This document shows, piece after piece, positions 47,155 to 56,706 of a stretch of 64,000 nucleotides of DNA. The notes below the pieces were generated by a model that worked only from the letters and a program-made list of their open reading frames with translations, did not search any database and was not told the DNA's origin. Numbering within the stretch: position 1 is the stretch's first letter; the number at the start of each line of letters is the position of its first letter. The stretch comes from Verrucomicrobiota bacterium JB023 (GTDB lineage: Bacteria > Verrucomicrobiota > Verrucomicrobiia > Verrucomicrobiales > Akkermansiaceae). The translations under genes were made by a program, and so were the position numbers. The DNA is taken from positions 248,001 to 312,000 of the forward strand of contig JAUTCR010000005.1 of NCBI GenBank assembly GCA_030673895.1, given 5' to 3'.

Positions 47155-47677
47155 TGCGCACCTCCTTCAGATGACCCAGCTGCTTTTGCAAAAGCTCGAC
47201 CGCGTAACGGTAGCGCGAAGCTGCTGTGTTATGGGAAATTTTCAAAACCTGCGCGATCTCAGCAAACGTCAGGCCAGACCAGACCTTGAGAGTCACAACC
47301 TCCCGTAATTTATCGCTTAGATTTTCCACCGCCGTTCTCAGCATCTCGGCCTCCTCATCCTCTTCCAAAGACGGGTCGAGCCAATGCTCATCGTAATCGT
47401 GAAATTGAATGACCTTCTGATCCCGCTTGTGGCGACGACCGGTCTTCCGCCCGGCGTCCATGGCCACCAGCCGGACGACGGAAAAGGCAAGTGGCAGGTC
47501 CGGCGGCACATTCCCCCGTTCCTCTTGGTAGCCCCACAGGCGTATGAGCGAATCCTGCAAGACATCCTCCGCTTCTTCCAGGGAGCCTGTCCGCTGCTTG
47601 GCATACATCAGCAGCTTTCCGCCATCAGCAGAGAGCCACTCCTTCCAAGCTTTTCCGGGATTCTTGCGACCAAACAT
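47147..47677 (-). CDS. ECF RNA polymerase sigma factor
   Basis: A 176-residue sigma-70-family factor. Region 2 spans ~15-85 with the -10-recognition motif SLEEAEDVLQDSLIRLWGYQ (~31-50). Region 4 spans ~115-165 with the helix-turn-helix LREVVTLKVWSGLTFAEIAQVLKISHNTAASRYRYAVELL. Regions 1 and 3 are absent, as in ECF factors. First gene of a three-gene operon with the anti-sigma and PDZ genes, each overlapping or abutting the next. Target promoters were not identified. PilC/PilB genes lie upstream on the same strand, 88 nt away. Confidence 0.92.
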   Translation of the reverse strand: MFGRKNPGKAWKEWLSADGGKLLMYAKQRTGSLEEAEDVLQDSLIRLWGYQEERGNVPPDLPLAFSVVRLVAMDAGRKTGRRHKRDQKVIQFHDYDEHWLDPSLEEDEEAEMLRTAVENLSDKLREVVTLKVWSGLTFAEIAQVLKISHNTAASRYRYAVELLQKQLGHLKEVRNG

Positions 47678-47764
47678 TGTTGTGCTTTCTCATGACTAAT
47701 GCCGCAAAACATCGGCCCTGTCTCTTCTTTCGAAAAAAAACTGTTCGCCCGGCTCCAGACCAAG

Positions 47765-49081
47765 TCAACGGGCTCCAAGATTCTGAATGGTTTGGAAAAT
47801 GGCGGAAATCATCGCGTAAGCCATCGTGCCGACCAGGGTCGCCATCAAAAGAAGAACCGCCGGCATGACCATGGCCATCACCTTTTGCAGGGCGGAATCG
47901 AGCTCGCGGTCATAGCGATCACCGGCCCGGCGCAAGGCTTGATCAATCTTACCCGTCTGCTCACCCACCGAGACCATATCGATGAGAAGAGGAGGGAAAA
48001 TATCCGAACGAACCATGGCCGAAGAAAGCGATCGGCCATCGCCAACCTGCTCAATCATGCCGTCCATTGCCGCTCTGAGGTGAATGTTCTGCGCCGACTC
48101 CCGCGTCAGTTCCAGCGACCGGAGGAGCGGCAAGCCGTTGGCCACCAGGTTGGCCATCGTTTCCAGATACTGCACATAGAATCGCCCTCGGACGACGTTG
48201 CCGTAGAGCGGCAGCTTGAGCTTAATTCGATCCCAGGCAGGCTTATTGCGCTCGGCGTCCTTCCAAGCTTTGAAGAAAATCGCGGCGGCGATGAGGATAA
48301 GGAGAATGACGAGCCAATAGGCACGCAGGAAATCGCTAGCGCCGATCATGATCTGCACTCCCAGGGGCATCTTCGAGCCCGGAGTCCCCTTGAGCAGGCC
48401 GGTCAATTGGGGAATCAGCTTGGTCACGAAAATGACCGACACCCCGATACCCGAGAGGACAAGGAAGGCGGGGTAGATCAGAGCCAGCGCGATCCGTCCC
48501 TTCAGTTCTTGCAGGGTCTTCAGGTATTCCGCTTGGCGCTTAAGAATCGTATCGAGCGCTCCAGATGCCTCCCCGGCCGCTGCCAGCGAGCAGTAGAGAG
48601 GTCCAAAGCTCGGGCTCACCCGTTTGAGAGCATTGGAGAAGCTCGTGCCATCCCGCACCAAGGTCCGGATGCGATTCGACACTTCCTTGATATTTCCCTC
48701 CTCCTCGCGGGCTTCCATGGCCTTAAGGGCTGGTTCCAGCTGGAGCCCGGCAGCGAGCATATCACTCAATTCCTCGGTAAAATAGACCACCTCCTTGGCG
48801 GGAATTTTGATGGGCCCCTCGGGGTAATCTTTCTCGGAGCCCTTTCCCTTGCTTTTCGTCGCCTCTGCCTTGGGCCGAGGCTTGACGGAACGCTCCGTTT
48901 TCTTGGTCGGCCCCTTGCTCTTCACCTTGGTGGCCGCCGAGACTTTGGCCTCCGCCACCTTGACGGGCTGGAGACCCTTGCGGTCCAGTTGCCGAAGAAC
49001 TTCCCCCCGGTCACCAGCGCTGAGTTCTCCGGTCACCACCGCCCCGTTCGGGCCAAGCGCTTTGTATGTGAAAACGGCCAT
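47765..49081 (-). CDS. pilC: Type IV pilus/type II secretion inner-membrane protein PilC/GspF
   Basis: The platform protein of the type IV pilus or type II secretion machine. The 438-residue protein starts with the typical MAVFTYKALGPNGAVVTGEL (N-terminal ~45), then a Lys-rich linker (~50-90) and two GspF domains: VVYFTEELSDMLAAGLQLEPAL (~100-121) and FYVQYLETMANLVANGLPLLRSLELTRES (~300). It has three membrane segments (~200-225, ~250-270 and the C-terminal ~400-425). The long Lys/Thr-rich linker is more extended than in standard PilC. It lies 36 nt downstream of pilB, so both are one operon. No pilin or PilT is in the window. Confidence 0.92.
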   Translation of the reverse strand: MAVFTYKALGPNGAVVTGELSAGDRGEVLRQLDRKGLQPVKVAEAKVSAATKVKSKGPTKKTERSVKPRPKAEATKSKGKGSEKDYPEGPIKIPAKEVVYFTEELSDMLAAGLQLEPALKAMEAREEEGNIKEVSNRIRTLVRDGTSFSNALKRVSPSFGPLYCSLAAAGEASGALDTILKRQAEYLKTLQELKGRIALALIYPAFLVLSGIGVSVIFVTKLIPQLTGLLKGTPGSKMPLGVQIMIGASDFLRAYWLVILLILIAAAIFFKAWKDAERNKPAWDRIKLKLPLYGNVVRGRFYVQYLETMANLVANGLPLLRSLELTRESAQNIHLRAAMDGMIEQVGDGRSLSSAMVRSDIFPPLLIDMVSVGEQTGKIDQALRRAGDRYDRELDSALQKVMAMVMPAVLLLMATLVGTMAYAMISAIFQTIQNLGAR

Positions 49082-49116
49082 TCCTTTTCTAATTCGCAGT
49101 TGGTCAGCTATCGGGC

Positions 49117-50829
49117 TCAGTCAATGTCACCACCCAAATCGACGGCGGTGGCTGAGATCACTTCCTCAATTGTCGTCATTCCAGCCATCACCTTATACCA
49201 GCCATACTCCCGCATGGGCAGGTAACCATCGGCGACGGCCTGCTCCCTCCACTCCGCATGGGTCGCTCCCCTCACAATAAGGTCCTGCATCTTCTCAGTC
49301 AGGATGGCGACTTCGTAGATTGCGAGTCGGCCTGCGAAGCCCGTGTTCCGGCACTTGTCACATCCCGCGGGCTCGTAGGCTTGGCCAGGCAGCTTCGGTA
49401 TCTTCAGCTTCCGATGCTGATCCTCGCTGATCTCGATAGGACGCTTGCAGTGCTGGCATAGCCGGCGGACCAGTCGCTGAGCCAAAAAGGCACGAACCGC
49501 CGCACTCACCAAGAAGGGCTCAACCCCCATATCAATGAGACGGCTAATGCCACCCAGAGCATCGTTGGTGTGCAGCGTACTGAAAACCAAGTGGCCGGTC
49601 AGGGAGGCTCGGATCGCAATCTCCGCCGTCTCCAAGTCACGAATCTCACCCAGCATCACGATGTTGGGGTCAGCACGCAGGATGGAACGCAGGCCATTGG
49701 CGAAGGTGAGACCGATCTCGGACTTCACCGCGATCTGCATCACCCCGTCCAGCTTGTTCTCGACGGGATCCTCGACGGTCACGATGCGCACCTCGGGCTT
49801 GTTCACTTCACTGAGGAAGGAGTAGAGACTGGTCGACTTACCCGAACCCGTGGGACCGGTGATGAGGATGATTCCATTCGAGAGGTCGAGAAGCGACCGA
49901 ATCTTCTTCTCGACGAAAGGCTCCATGTTGAGCTTGCCGACATTGAATTTCTCCTGGTTCAGGAGACGAAGGGAGACGCTCTCCCCCTCAACGGTAGGAA
50001 CGGTGGCAACCCGGACGTCGATGGATTGCCCTTCGAGCGAGAGATTGATCCGACCATCCTGAGGAAGGCGTTTTTCGGCGATATCGAGCCGCGACATGAT
50101 CTTGAGACGAGCGATGACCGAACTCTGCAGCTGCTTGATATTCTCCGGCACCGCCACATCAACTAATTGACCATCAATACGGTATCGAATCCTCAAGTTA
50201 TGGGAAAGCGGCTCGACGTGGATATCTGTCGCACCCTGCTCAAGCGCTTCGCGAAGAATCTGATTCACGAACTTAACGACGCTCGCCTCGGCATCGTCGT
50301 CATCATCAATGACATTCGCCTCATCCTGGACCTCCAGATTATCGAGATCCATTTCGCGACCTTCCAAGATTTGCTCGAAAGTGTCCGCCCCAACCCCATA
50401 GAGTCGGCGCAGAGCCTCATAGACCCGGCGGCGGGAGGCCATCTTCCAGATGATGGGCATGTCAACCGCTTGCACGGCGGCCTGCTTGGCAAGGAAGTTC
50501 AGCGGATCATAGGCCACCATCACGAGGGACTGATCCCCTTCCTCGCCGATGACTTCGACCGGCAAAACCTGGTGCCTCAAGGCCACCCGCGGGCCGCAGG
50601 TCTCGCGCAATTCCGCGGGCGATTCGGGAGTTGGAATCTCCTCGAGCCACTCCATCCCCAGACCGTCAGAAAGCAGACGCATATATGGCTCCTCGTCAAT
50701 GACGCCAGTATCGAGGACATCATCAATGGGCGAGCGCTGCCGCTGGCGGGAAGCCTGCAACACTTCCTCAACCGCATTCAAATCCTCGCATCCCGTTGCC
50801 CTCGCTGGCTCCAATAACAAATCGTACAT
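49117..50829 (-). CDS. pilB: Type IV pilus/type II secretion assembly ATPase PilB/GspE
   Basis: A hexameric ATPase that powers pilin extrusion. The 570-residue protein has an N-terminal MshEN-type domain (~10-150), a DDDDD linker (~175), then the secretion ATPase core: ATDIHVEPLSHNLRIRYRIDGQL (~199-221), Walker A GPTGSGKSTSLYS (~325), the Asp box VTVEDPVENK (~352), Walker B NIVMLGEIRDLETAEIA (~385), the His box FSTLHTNDA (~411), and the Cys4 zinc motif CQHCKRP ... CDKCRNTG (~460-500). The zinc motif and N-domain fit PilB/GspE and exclude PilT. The next gene downstream is pilC. Confidence 0.95.
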   Translation of the reverse strand: MYDLLLEPARATGCEDLNAVEEVLQASRQRQRSPIDDVLDTGVIDEEPYMRLLSDGLGMEWLEEIPTPESPAELRETCGPRVALRHQVLPVEVIGEEGDQSLVMVAYDPLNFLAKQAAVQAVDMPIIWKMASRRRVYEALRRLYGVGADTFEQILEGREMDLDNLEVQDEANVIDDDDDAEASVVKFVNQILREALEQGATDIHVEPLSHNLRIRYRIDGQLVDVAVPENIKQLQSSVIARLKIMSRLDIAEKRLPQDGRINLSLEGQSIDVRVATVPTVEGESVSLRLLNQEKFNVGKLNMEPFVEKKIRSLLDLSNGIILITGPTGSGKSTSLYSFLSEVNKPEVRIVTVEDPVENKLDGVMQIAVKSEIGLTFANGLRSILRADPNIVMLGEIRDLETAEIAIRASLTGHLVFSTLHTNDALGGISRLIDMGVEPFLVSAAVRAFLAQRLVRRLCQHCKRPIEISEDQHRKLKIPKLPGQAYEPAGCDKCRNTGFAGRLAIYEVAILTEKMQDLIVRGATHAEWREQAVADGYLPMREYGWYKVMAGMTTIEEVISATAVDLGGDID

Positions 50830-50887
50830 GACGTCTCCCCCTCAAAACGCCCCAAACGCATCGACCTGTCAGCAATTTTTCGTGAAA

Positions 50888-50903
50888 GCCGCCCCCCGGC
50901 GGC
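50888..50903 (-). terminator. GC-rich hairpin after plsC (possible terminator)
   Basis: A perfect 6-bp palindrome GCCGCC-CCCC-GGCGGC in the 187-nt gap between plsC and pilB, followed on the minus strand by only TTTC. It may act as a weak terminator or pause site. Confidence 0.35.
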
Positions 50904-51016
50904 CACAAATTTAGCCGTTCGCTCACAAACCCGGAAGGACGCCACGGAAATCACTCCTCCGGAGCTGCTTGCGGGACGCCCGCGACCAATGAACGACTGC
51001 CTTATCTCGACGTTGG

Positions 51017-51667
51017 TCAGCGCCCCGGAGGCCGCTCAAGTTTGGCGATTTCCGCCATGATGCGGTCGGCAATCCGTTGATAGCCTTCCTTGCCTCTTCC
51101 GCTCTTCTCCTCCTCGGTGAAGTCAATGGGATCGCCGACCACGATGGTGATGGGCTGGGGCTTGAGCTTGCCACTCCCCCGCGGCAGGGATTCATAGGCC
51201 CCGAAGATACGAACTGGCTGGACTGGCACCTTGGACTTGGCGGCGACGAGCCCGACTCCCGCCTTTCCGGGCAGGAGCTTGCCGTCCATGGACCGCTCCC
51301 CCTCGGGGAACATGAGAACGCGATTCCCTCCCTTCAGCAGCTTGATGATCGTCTTCAGACTCGCCGGATCCGGGTTCTCCTGGTCGATGGGGATTGCATT
51401 CCATCTTGGGTAGAGCCAGCCGCCGAAGCTGCGGAAGAGCGTCTTCCGCGCGAGATAAAAAATGCGATTCCGGAAGGAAATTCCGACCATCGGAGGATCG
51501 AGAAAGCTCTCGTGATTGCAGCAAATCAGCGCGCCGCCCTCTTCGATGAGCTTGTCCTGCCCGACGACCTGATGATCGAAAATGGCACGGGCCAATGAGC
51601 GAAACCAAGTTACCCCCGTCCAGTAGATGGGGTTCATTTCATCTTCCAATAGTTCCTTCTTCACCAT
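51017..51667 (-). CDS. plsC: 1-acyl-sn-glycerol-3-phosphate acyltransferase
   Basis: Adds the second acyl chain to lysophosphatidic acid at the inner membrane in phospholipid synthesis. The 216-residue protein has the HxxxxD motif in CCNHESFLDPP (~48-58), the substrate motif RSFGGWLYPRWNAIPID (~78), the FPEGERSMDGKL motif (~119-130), and VPVQPVRIFGAY (~146). Length fits PlsC. It overlaps cmk by 7 nt at its start, giving the operon order aroA-cmk-plsC. Confidence 0.88.
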   Translation of the reverse strand: MVKKELLEDEMNPIYWTGVTWFRSLARAIFDHQVVGQDKLIEEGGALICCNHESFLDPPMVGISFRNRIFYLARKTLFRSFGGWLYPRWNAIPIDQENPDPASLKTIIKLLKGGNRVLMFPEGERSMDGKLLPGKAGVGLVAAKSKVPVQPVRIFGAYESLPRGSGKLKPQPITIVVGDPIDFTEEEKSGRGKEGYQRIADRIMAEIAKLERPPGR

Positions 51668-52302
51668 CCCAATTCGTTCAGTTTGCTTTTCACCTGCTCC
51701 AGCACCTGCTCGATCGATAGTTCGGACGTGTCGATGACAACGGCATCGTCAGCCACCTTGAGCGGTGCCACCTTGCGCTCGGAATCCTGCTTATCACGCT
51801 CCGAGACAGCATCTGCCGCCCCTTCCGCAGCGCGTCGGGCAGCGCGCACTTCCTCGCTGGCAGTGATGTAGAATTTGAAAGGTGTCGACGGGAAAACCAC
51901 CGTTCCGATATCGCGGCCTTCCATCACCAGATCACCCAGCTCGAGAAATTCGCGCTGCTTCTCAACTAAAAGCGTCCGTACCTCGGGAATCCTCGCAATG
52001 AGGGAGACCGAGGCATTCACCGCGTCGCTCTTCAGCTCGCTCATGGCCGGCTCCACTCCATCGACGCTCATGATCGTGGCTCCATCGCGGATGACGCAGC
52101 CCCACCTGACCTGGCGAAGCAATTTCAAGACCTCCGGAGTGTCACCCGGATCCATCTCCCGACGAAGCACCTCCCAAGTGACAGCCCGGTACATCGCTCC
52201 GGAGTTCACCATCGTGAGGCCGAGCTGCTCGGCCAGTCGGCGAGCCACGGTGCTCTTGCCCGAGGCGGCGGGTCCATCAATGGCGATCGCACGATAAGCC
52301 AT
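51661..52302 (-). CDS. cmk: Cytidylate kinase
   Basis: Phosphorylates CMP and dCMP to diphosphates for nucleic acid and lipid precursor synthesis. The 213-residue protein has the P-loop AIAIDGPAASGKSTVARRLAEQ (~4-25), the GAMYRAVTWEV segment (~36-46), VVFPSTPFKFYITAS (~133-147) and the RAxR lid near 152. Its start overlaps the aroA stop (TAATG), and its end overlaps plsC. aroA-cmk is a common bacterial gene pair. Confidence 0.95.
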   Translation of the reverse strand: MAYRAIAIDGPAASGKSTVARRLAEQLGLTMVNSGAMYRAVTWEVLRREMDPGDTPEVLKLLRQVRWGCVIRDGATIMSVDGVEPAMSELKSDAVNASVSLIARIPEVRTLLVEKQREFLELGDLVMEGRDIGTVVFPSTPFKFYITASEEVRAARRAAEGAADAVSERDKQDSERKVAPLKVADDAVVIDTSELSIEQVLEQVKSKLNELGW

Positions 52303-53624
52303 TACGAAAGACGAGCCTCCTTCCCGGTCCGAATCGCTTCCAATGAATCCTCAAAGCCGGGGTAGGAAGTCGCAATGCAGGCTGAATTGGGAATCACCAT
52401 CTCACCTTCCGGCAAGAACAGGCCAGCAATCGCGAAGGCCATCGCGATTCGGTGGTCACCATGACTTTCAATCTCCGCCGCCTGCAAGGGACGCCCCCCG
52501 GTAATGACCATCCCGTCTTCAAATTCTTCGACCTCTACCCCGATGGCGCGGAGGTTGTTGACCACCGCTGAGATGCGGTCCGTCTCCTTCACCCGCAGCT
52601 CCTTGGCATTGCGGATTGAGGTTTTGCCCTCTGCCAACGCAGCGGCAACGGCAAGAACCGGCACCTCGTCAATGAGGTTGGGAACCTCCGCCGGGAGGAT
52701 CTCCGTTCCCCTCAAGACACCGCCTTCGACGATGATGTCTCCAATGGGTTCACTCCCGGAATGGTCCTGCTCCTCGGTGGTGATCTTCGCGCCCATCCGC
52801 CGCAAGACCGTCAGAAGCGCGGTTCGGGTCGGATTGAGCCCGACATTTTCGATGCGTAGGTTGGACCCCTCGCTCGCTGCAGCAGCGACGAGCCAGAAGG
52901 CAGAACTGGAGAAATCACCCGGCACTTGGATATCGGTCGCCTCGGGCATTTGGCCGCCCACCACGGAGATTTCATCTCCGTTGAACTCGCACTCGATGCC
53001 GAAATCAGAGAGCATGCGCTCTGTGTGGTCCCGGGTGACGGCAGGCTGGATGACTGTCGTCTTTCCATCCGCAAAGAGTCCGGCTAATAGGATTGCGCTC
53101 TTCACTTGCGCGCTCGCTACCGGCATCCGGTATCGGAGAGGCCTCACCGAGCCCCCTTTCACCCGCAGGGGAGCACAGCCGGCTTTCTCGCCCTCCGCCA
53201 CGAAATTGGCTCCCATCTCACCCAATGGCTTCATCACCCGGCCCATGGGACGGGATTGCAGGGAAGCATCACCGATAAGGCGGGACTCGAAGTCTTGCGC
53301 GGCCAGGACCCCGGCCAGCAGCCGCATCCCGGTGCCCGAGTTGCCACAATCGATATCACCCTCGGGAGCGGAGAGCGTCATTGAGGTTCCTTGAATCTTC
53401 AGGTCGAGGGGGCCCCACGGGCCGCGGCGCAGCTCCTCCACCTTGACTCCCAGTTGCTCCATGGCATGCAGGGTGTTCAAGCAGTCTTCGCTCGGAAGAA
53501 AGTTGGTCACCGTGCATTCCCCGTCCGAAAGGCCCGCGAGAATGGCGGCGCGGTGCGAACAACTTTTATCCCCCGGCACTTCCAATACCGGCCCCAGCTT
53601 TTCCAGTGGTCGAACCTTCAACAT
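52302..53624 (-). CDS. aroA: 3-phosphoshikimate 1-carboxyvinyltransferase (EPSP synthase)
   Basis: Sixth step of the shikimate pathway, transferring enolpyruvyl from PEP to shikimate 3-phosphate. The start is set at MLKVRPLEKLGPVLEVPGDKS (53624), since the upstream 28 codons look non-coding. The 440-residue protein has VPGDKSCSHRAAILAGLSDG (~17-36), the IDCGNSGTGMRLLAG motif (~92), PMPVASAQVKSAILLAGLFADG-type region (~165), the KETDRI motif (~342), and GDHRIAMAFAIAG (~385). The LxGNAGTAxR loop reads CGNSGTGMR. This form with Ser/Gly is frequent in class II-like enzymes; the class is not decided here. First gene of aroA-cmk-plsC. Confidence 0.94.
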   Translation of the reverse strand: MLKVRPLEKLGPVLEVPGDKSCSHRAAILAGLSDGECTVTNFLPSEDCLNTLHAMEQLGVKVEELRRGPWGPLDLKIQGTSMTLSAPEGDIDCGNSGTGMRLLAGVLAAQDFESRLIGDASLQSRPMGRVMKPLGEMGANFVAEGEKAGCAPLRVKGGSVRPLRYRMPVASAQVKSAILLAGLFADGKTTVIQPAVTRDHTERMLSDFGIECEFNGDEISVVGGQMPEATDIQVPGDFSSSAFWLVAAAASEGSNLRIENVGLNPTRTALLTVLRRMGAKITTEEQDHSGSEPIGDIIVEGGVLRGTEILPAEVPNLIDEVPVLAVAAALAEGKTSIRNAKELRVKETDRISAVVNNLRAIGVEVEEFEDGMVITGGRPLQAAEIESHGDHRIAMAFAIAGLFLPEGEMVIPNSACIATSYPGFEDSLEAIRTGKEARLS

Positions 53625-53845
53625 TTTGTGGCCGCGGATTCCACCCGCCAGCCTCGGAAAAAGCAATAACAACCCGCGCCCAAAAGCGAAGGCTTGGTCC
53701 ACGGCCAAGACTGAAGCGAGCTTCTACCCTCCCCGTGCGCGACCGCGCCCGTGATGAGGCTGTCTTTTCCCTAACAAATCCATTATCCTAAAAATTCGAA
53801 CAGAATTGATTTCACGGCATCAAAGAGACAACCATTCGATATCCA

Positions 53846-54736
<891 letters not shown>

Positions 54737-54748
54737 CCCGGTAAGCGG

Positions 54749-55201
54749 TCAGGTGTGACACAGGTCGCTCTCACAAGTAGCCTGCGGCATCTGGTGCAGG
54801 TTGGCCGCGACCTCCCGGTCTTTCTTCCGGAAGAAGATCTTTGAGAGGCCATGCCGATTGGCGGCTAACAGGTTACAGGCTTTTTTGGCAAGCGGCAGCA
54901 GCCTCGGAGCGGCCAGACGATGCGCTAGCTCGCGGTAGTTGGCGCAGCTATAAAGACAAAAGACCCAAGCTTCCGCGCCGCGGTGAATCGCACCCGTATC
55001 GGTGCGAACCACCATCTCCCGGGCAGGGTCGAGTTGCCCAATACCGGGGAAAATCCGTTCCGCTTCGTCCGATTGATACGGAACGAAGCGGATCGGGTAA
55101 GCTCTCGGCTGCGCATTGATCCATTCATGGAAGGTGCAACACATGCCACAGCGACCATCGTAGTAAACCTCGATGCCATTCACCTGTAGGGGAAGTTTCA
55201 T
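54749..55201 (-). CDS. DCC-family protein (DUF393, thiol oxidoreductase-like)
   Basis: A 150-residue protein of the DCC family, named after the YYDGRCGMCC motif seen at residues 13-22 (Asp plus CxxC-like cysteines), with RFVPYQ (~38) and RGAEAWVFCLYSC (~74-86) downstream. The fold is thioredoxin-like and the family is annotated as putative thiol-disulfide oxidoreductase; biochemical role undefined. Several extra Cys lie in the C-terminal part (CESDLC at the end). Directly upstream, 12 nt before its ATG, lies an imperfect palindrome that matches the one in front of the GbsR-type gene, so both are probably controlled together. Confidence 0.85.
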   Translation of the reverse strand: MKLPLQVNGIEVYYDGRCGMCCTFHEWINAQPRAYPIRFVPYQSDEAERIFPGIGQLDPAREMVVRTDTGAIHRGAEAWVFCLYSCANYRELAHRLAAPRLLPLAKKACNLLAANRHGLSKIFFRKKDREVAANLHQMPQATCESDLCHT

Positions 55202-55212
55202 AATATTTGTTT

Positions 55213-55230
55213 TTTCAGTATTTTCCGAAA
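55213..55230 (-). promoter_or_regulatory. Candidate operator upstream of the DCC gene
   Basis: TTTCAG-N6-CCGAAA, one mismatch from a perfect palindrome and with the same arm sequence and spacing as the site at 55773-55790. It covers the region just upstream of the DCC start codon, where a bound repressor would block transcription or elongation. Confidence 0.55.
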
Positions 55231-55247
55231 TTTAGTGTCAAAAATTT

Positions 55248-55769
55248 TTATCCAAGTAGCTTCATGGCGAGCTGGATGGCCTTGCCATGAGGCATCGATG
55301 AGACTCGATCACTCATCTTGGACGCGAAGCTGACAAATTCCTCCAGCTCGGCCATCTGGTCGTGGAATGCCTTGGCTTCGTCGGACTTCATCTGAGCCGC
55401 ACTTTCCTTGCAGCGCGTCAAGACAGCCATTGCCGGGTCGATCTCCCGTCGTTTCCGCTCTTGGCTGATGCGCCGGAAAATCTCCCAGACGTCTTTCTCC
55501 GCCTCAAAATATTCCTTCCGGTCCCCTTTTTTGGTGACGATGCGAAGCAGGCCCCAGTTCACCAGCTCCTTCAAGTTGGTGTGGGCGTTCCCCCGGCTGA
55601 TGTTGAGCTCTTCCATCACCTCATCAGTGCTGAGAGGCTCAAGACTCGTCATCAGCAAGGCATGGATCTGGGCCATGGTGCGATTGATCCCCCACTGCGT
55701 CCCCATGACGCCCCACTGGGCCACAAATTCATCGCGGATGGTCTTGAAGTTGTCGCCCTCTTGCGTCAT
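55248..55769 (-). CDS. GbsR/MarR-type transcriptional regulator
   Basis: A 173-residue winged-helix regulator (ATG at 55769 preferred over the TTG one codon upstream). N-terminal part QWGVMGTQWGINRTMAQIHALLMTS (~20-44), HTH with STDEVMEELNISRGNAHTNLKELVNWGLLRIV (~50-80), and a wing KKGDRKEYFEAEKDVWEIFRRI (~82-102). The pattern ISRGNAHTNLKEL is characteristic of GbsR. Relatives control osmoprotectant or membrane genes. A perfect palindrome TTTCAG-N6-CTGAAA starts 4 nt upstream of its ATG, consistent with autoregulation. Confidence 0.88.
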   Translation of the reverse strand: MTQEGDNFKTIRDEFVAQWGVMGTQWGINRTMAQIHALLMTSLEPLSTDEVMEELNISRGNAHTNLKELVNWGLLRIVTKKGDRKEYFEAEKDVWEIFRRISQERKRREIDPAMAVLTRCKESAAQMKSDEAKAFHDQMAELEEFVSFASKMSDRVSSMPHGKAIQLAMKLLG

Positions 55770-55772
55770 CAA

Positions 55773-55790
55773 TTTCAGAAATTACTGAAA
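55773..55790 (-). promoter_or_regulatory. Candidate autoregulatory operator of the GbsR-type gene
   Basis: Perfect 6-bp arms TTTCAG and CTGAAA around AAATTA, immediately upstream of the regulator's start codon. The same arms and spacing recur in front of the DCC gene, 560 nt away. Confidence 0.6.
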
Positions 55791-55802
55791 ATACCGTTAG
55801 GG

Positions 55803-56558
55803 TCAATTCTTATTTTCGGCTTCATTCATGTCAGCCATCATCCGTTCTGGAGCGACCAGGCCGGCGGAGAGAAGGAGCTTCGTCGCCTCCTCAACTGTTA
55901 AATCGCTGGGAATGAGCCTGTCCTCATCCACTACAATCACGAATCCGGTGAGAGGATTGGGACTAGTCGGGACAAAGACCGAGGTCAGCTGTTTCCCTGT
56001 TTCCTGGTCCGAGAACCCACCAGTGATGAAACCGAAGAGACGACATCCAGGGCTGGGATACTCTACATAGGCCACCCCCCGGAACTTACGCGGTCCTCCC
56101 AGATTGCGGAAGGAGTCGACCCCTTGCTTGAGCGTCGAATAGAGGAAGCCCATGAAAGGGACCTTCGTGATCGAGCGGTCCACCCAATTCAAAATTGCTT
56201 GGCCCGGCCGATTGGTGACGGCAGCCCCCACCAGGCCGAGTAGCAGGATAGGAATCAGGAACCAGAACCATGAATCCCAACCATGCAGAATCGAAGACCA
56301 GGCTTCTTCCTCGAGAGCGTCCTTGCGATTTCCGTCATCGTCATACCGAATCCCCCGCAGCCAATCCAAGGCTCCGACAATGCCATAGATAATCCTCTGG
56401 CCGACCTCGAGGAGAACCCGATAGATGACTGAAAGGAGCCATAGGGTGCCGACAATCGGGATGATTGCGGCCAACCCCGCAAGGAGAAGATTGAATACCC
56501 TCCGCGCCAGACTCGGACTATGCGACCTCTCCTCCATTTCCGCTTTCTCCTTCACCAT
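55803..56558 (-). CDS. DUF502 family membrane protein
   Basis: A protein of about 251 residues (start at MVKEKAEMEE, 56558; a longer form from 56603 is possible but poorly supported). Two membrane segments (~19-48, LLLAGLAAIIPIVGTLWLLSVIY, and ~97-115, WFWFLIPILLLGLVGAAVT) and the DUF502 motifs: NWVDRSITKVPFMGFLYSTLKQG (~124-146), VAYVEYPSPGCRLFGFITG (~161-179), SVFVPTSPNPLTGFVIVVDEDRLIPSDLTVEEATKLLLS (~194). The family is widespread with no known biochemical function. It lies 12 nt beyond the GbsR operator on the same strand, so co-transcription with gbsR is possible. Confidence 0.9.
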   Translation of the reverse strand: MVKEKAEMEERSHSPSLARRVFNLLLAGLAAIIPIVGTLWLLSVIYRVLLEVGQRIIYGIVGALDWLRGIRYDDDGNRKDALEEEAWSSILHGWDSWFWFLIPILLLGLVGAAVTNRPGQAILNWVDRSITKVPFMGFLYSTLKQGVDSFRNLGGPRKFRGVAYVEYPSPGCRLFGFITGGFSDQETGKQLTSVFVPTSPNPLTGFVIVVDEDRLIPSDLTVEEATKLLLSAGLVAPERMMADMNEAENKN

Positions 56559-56706
56559 TCGTTTCGCGTGGAAAAGCAAAACCGTTTTTGCAGAGGGATG
56601 CAATAGCGAGCATGCCAGCCGCTCTCAAAATAGCCTGTCTTGAGATCCCCTTCCTCCACTTCGCAATTCCAGCTTGCTCTCTCGAGCGGAAAACCCCGTT
56701 TCTTAT

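Noticed and set aside
47699-49225. A 508-codon open frame on the plus strand opposite pilC
   Set aside because: Antisense shadow of a well-supported PilC; the product is rich in His, Arg and Gln without motifs.
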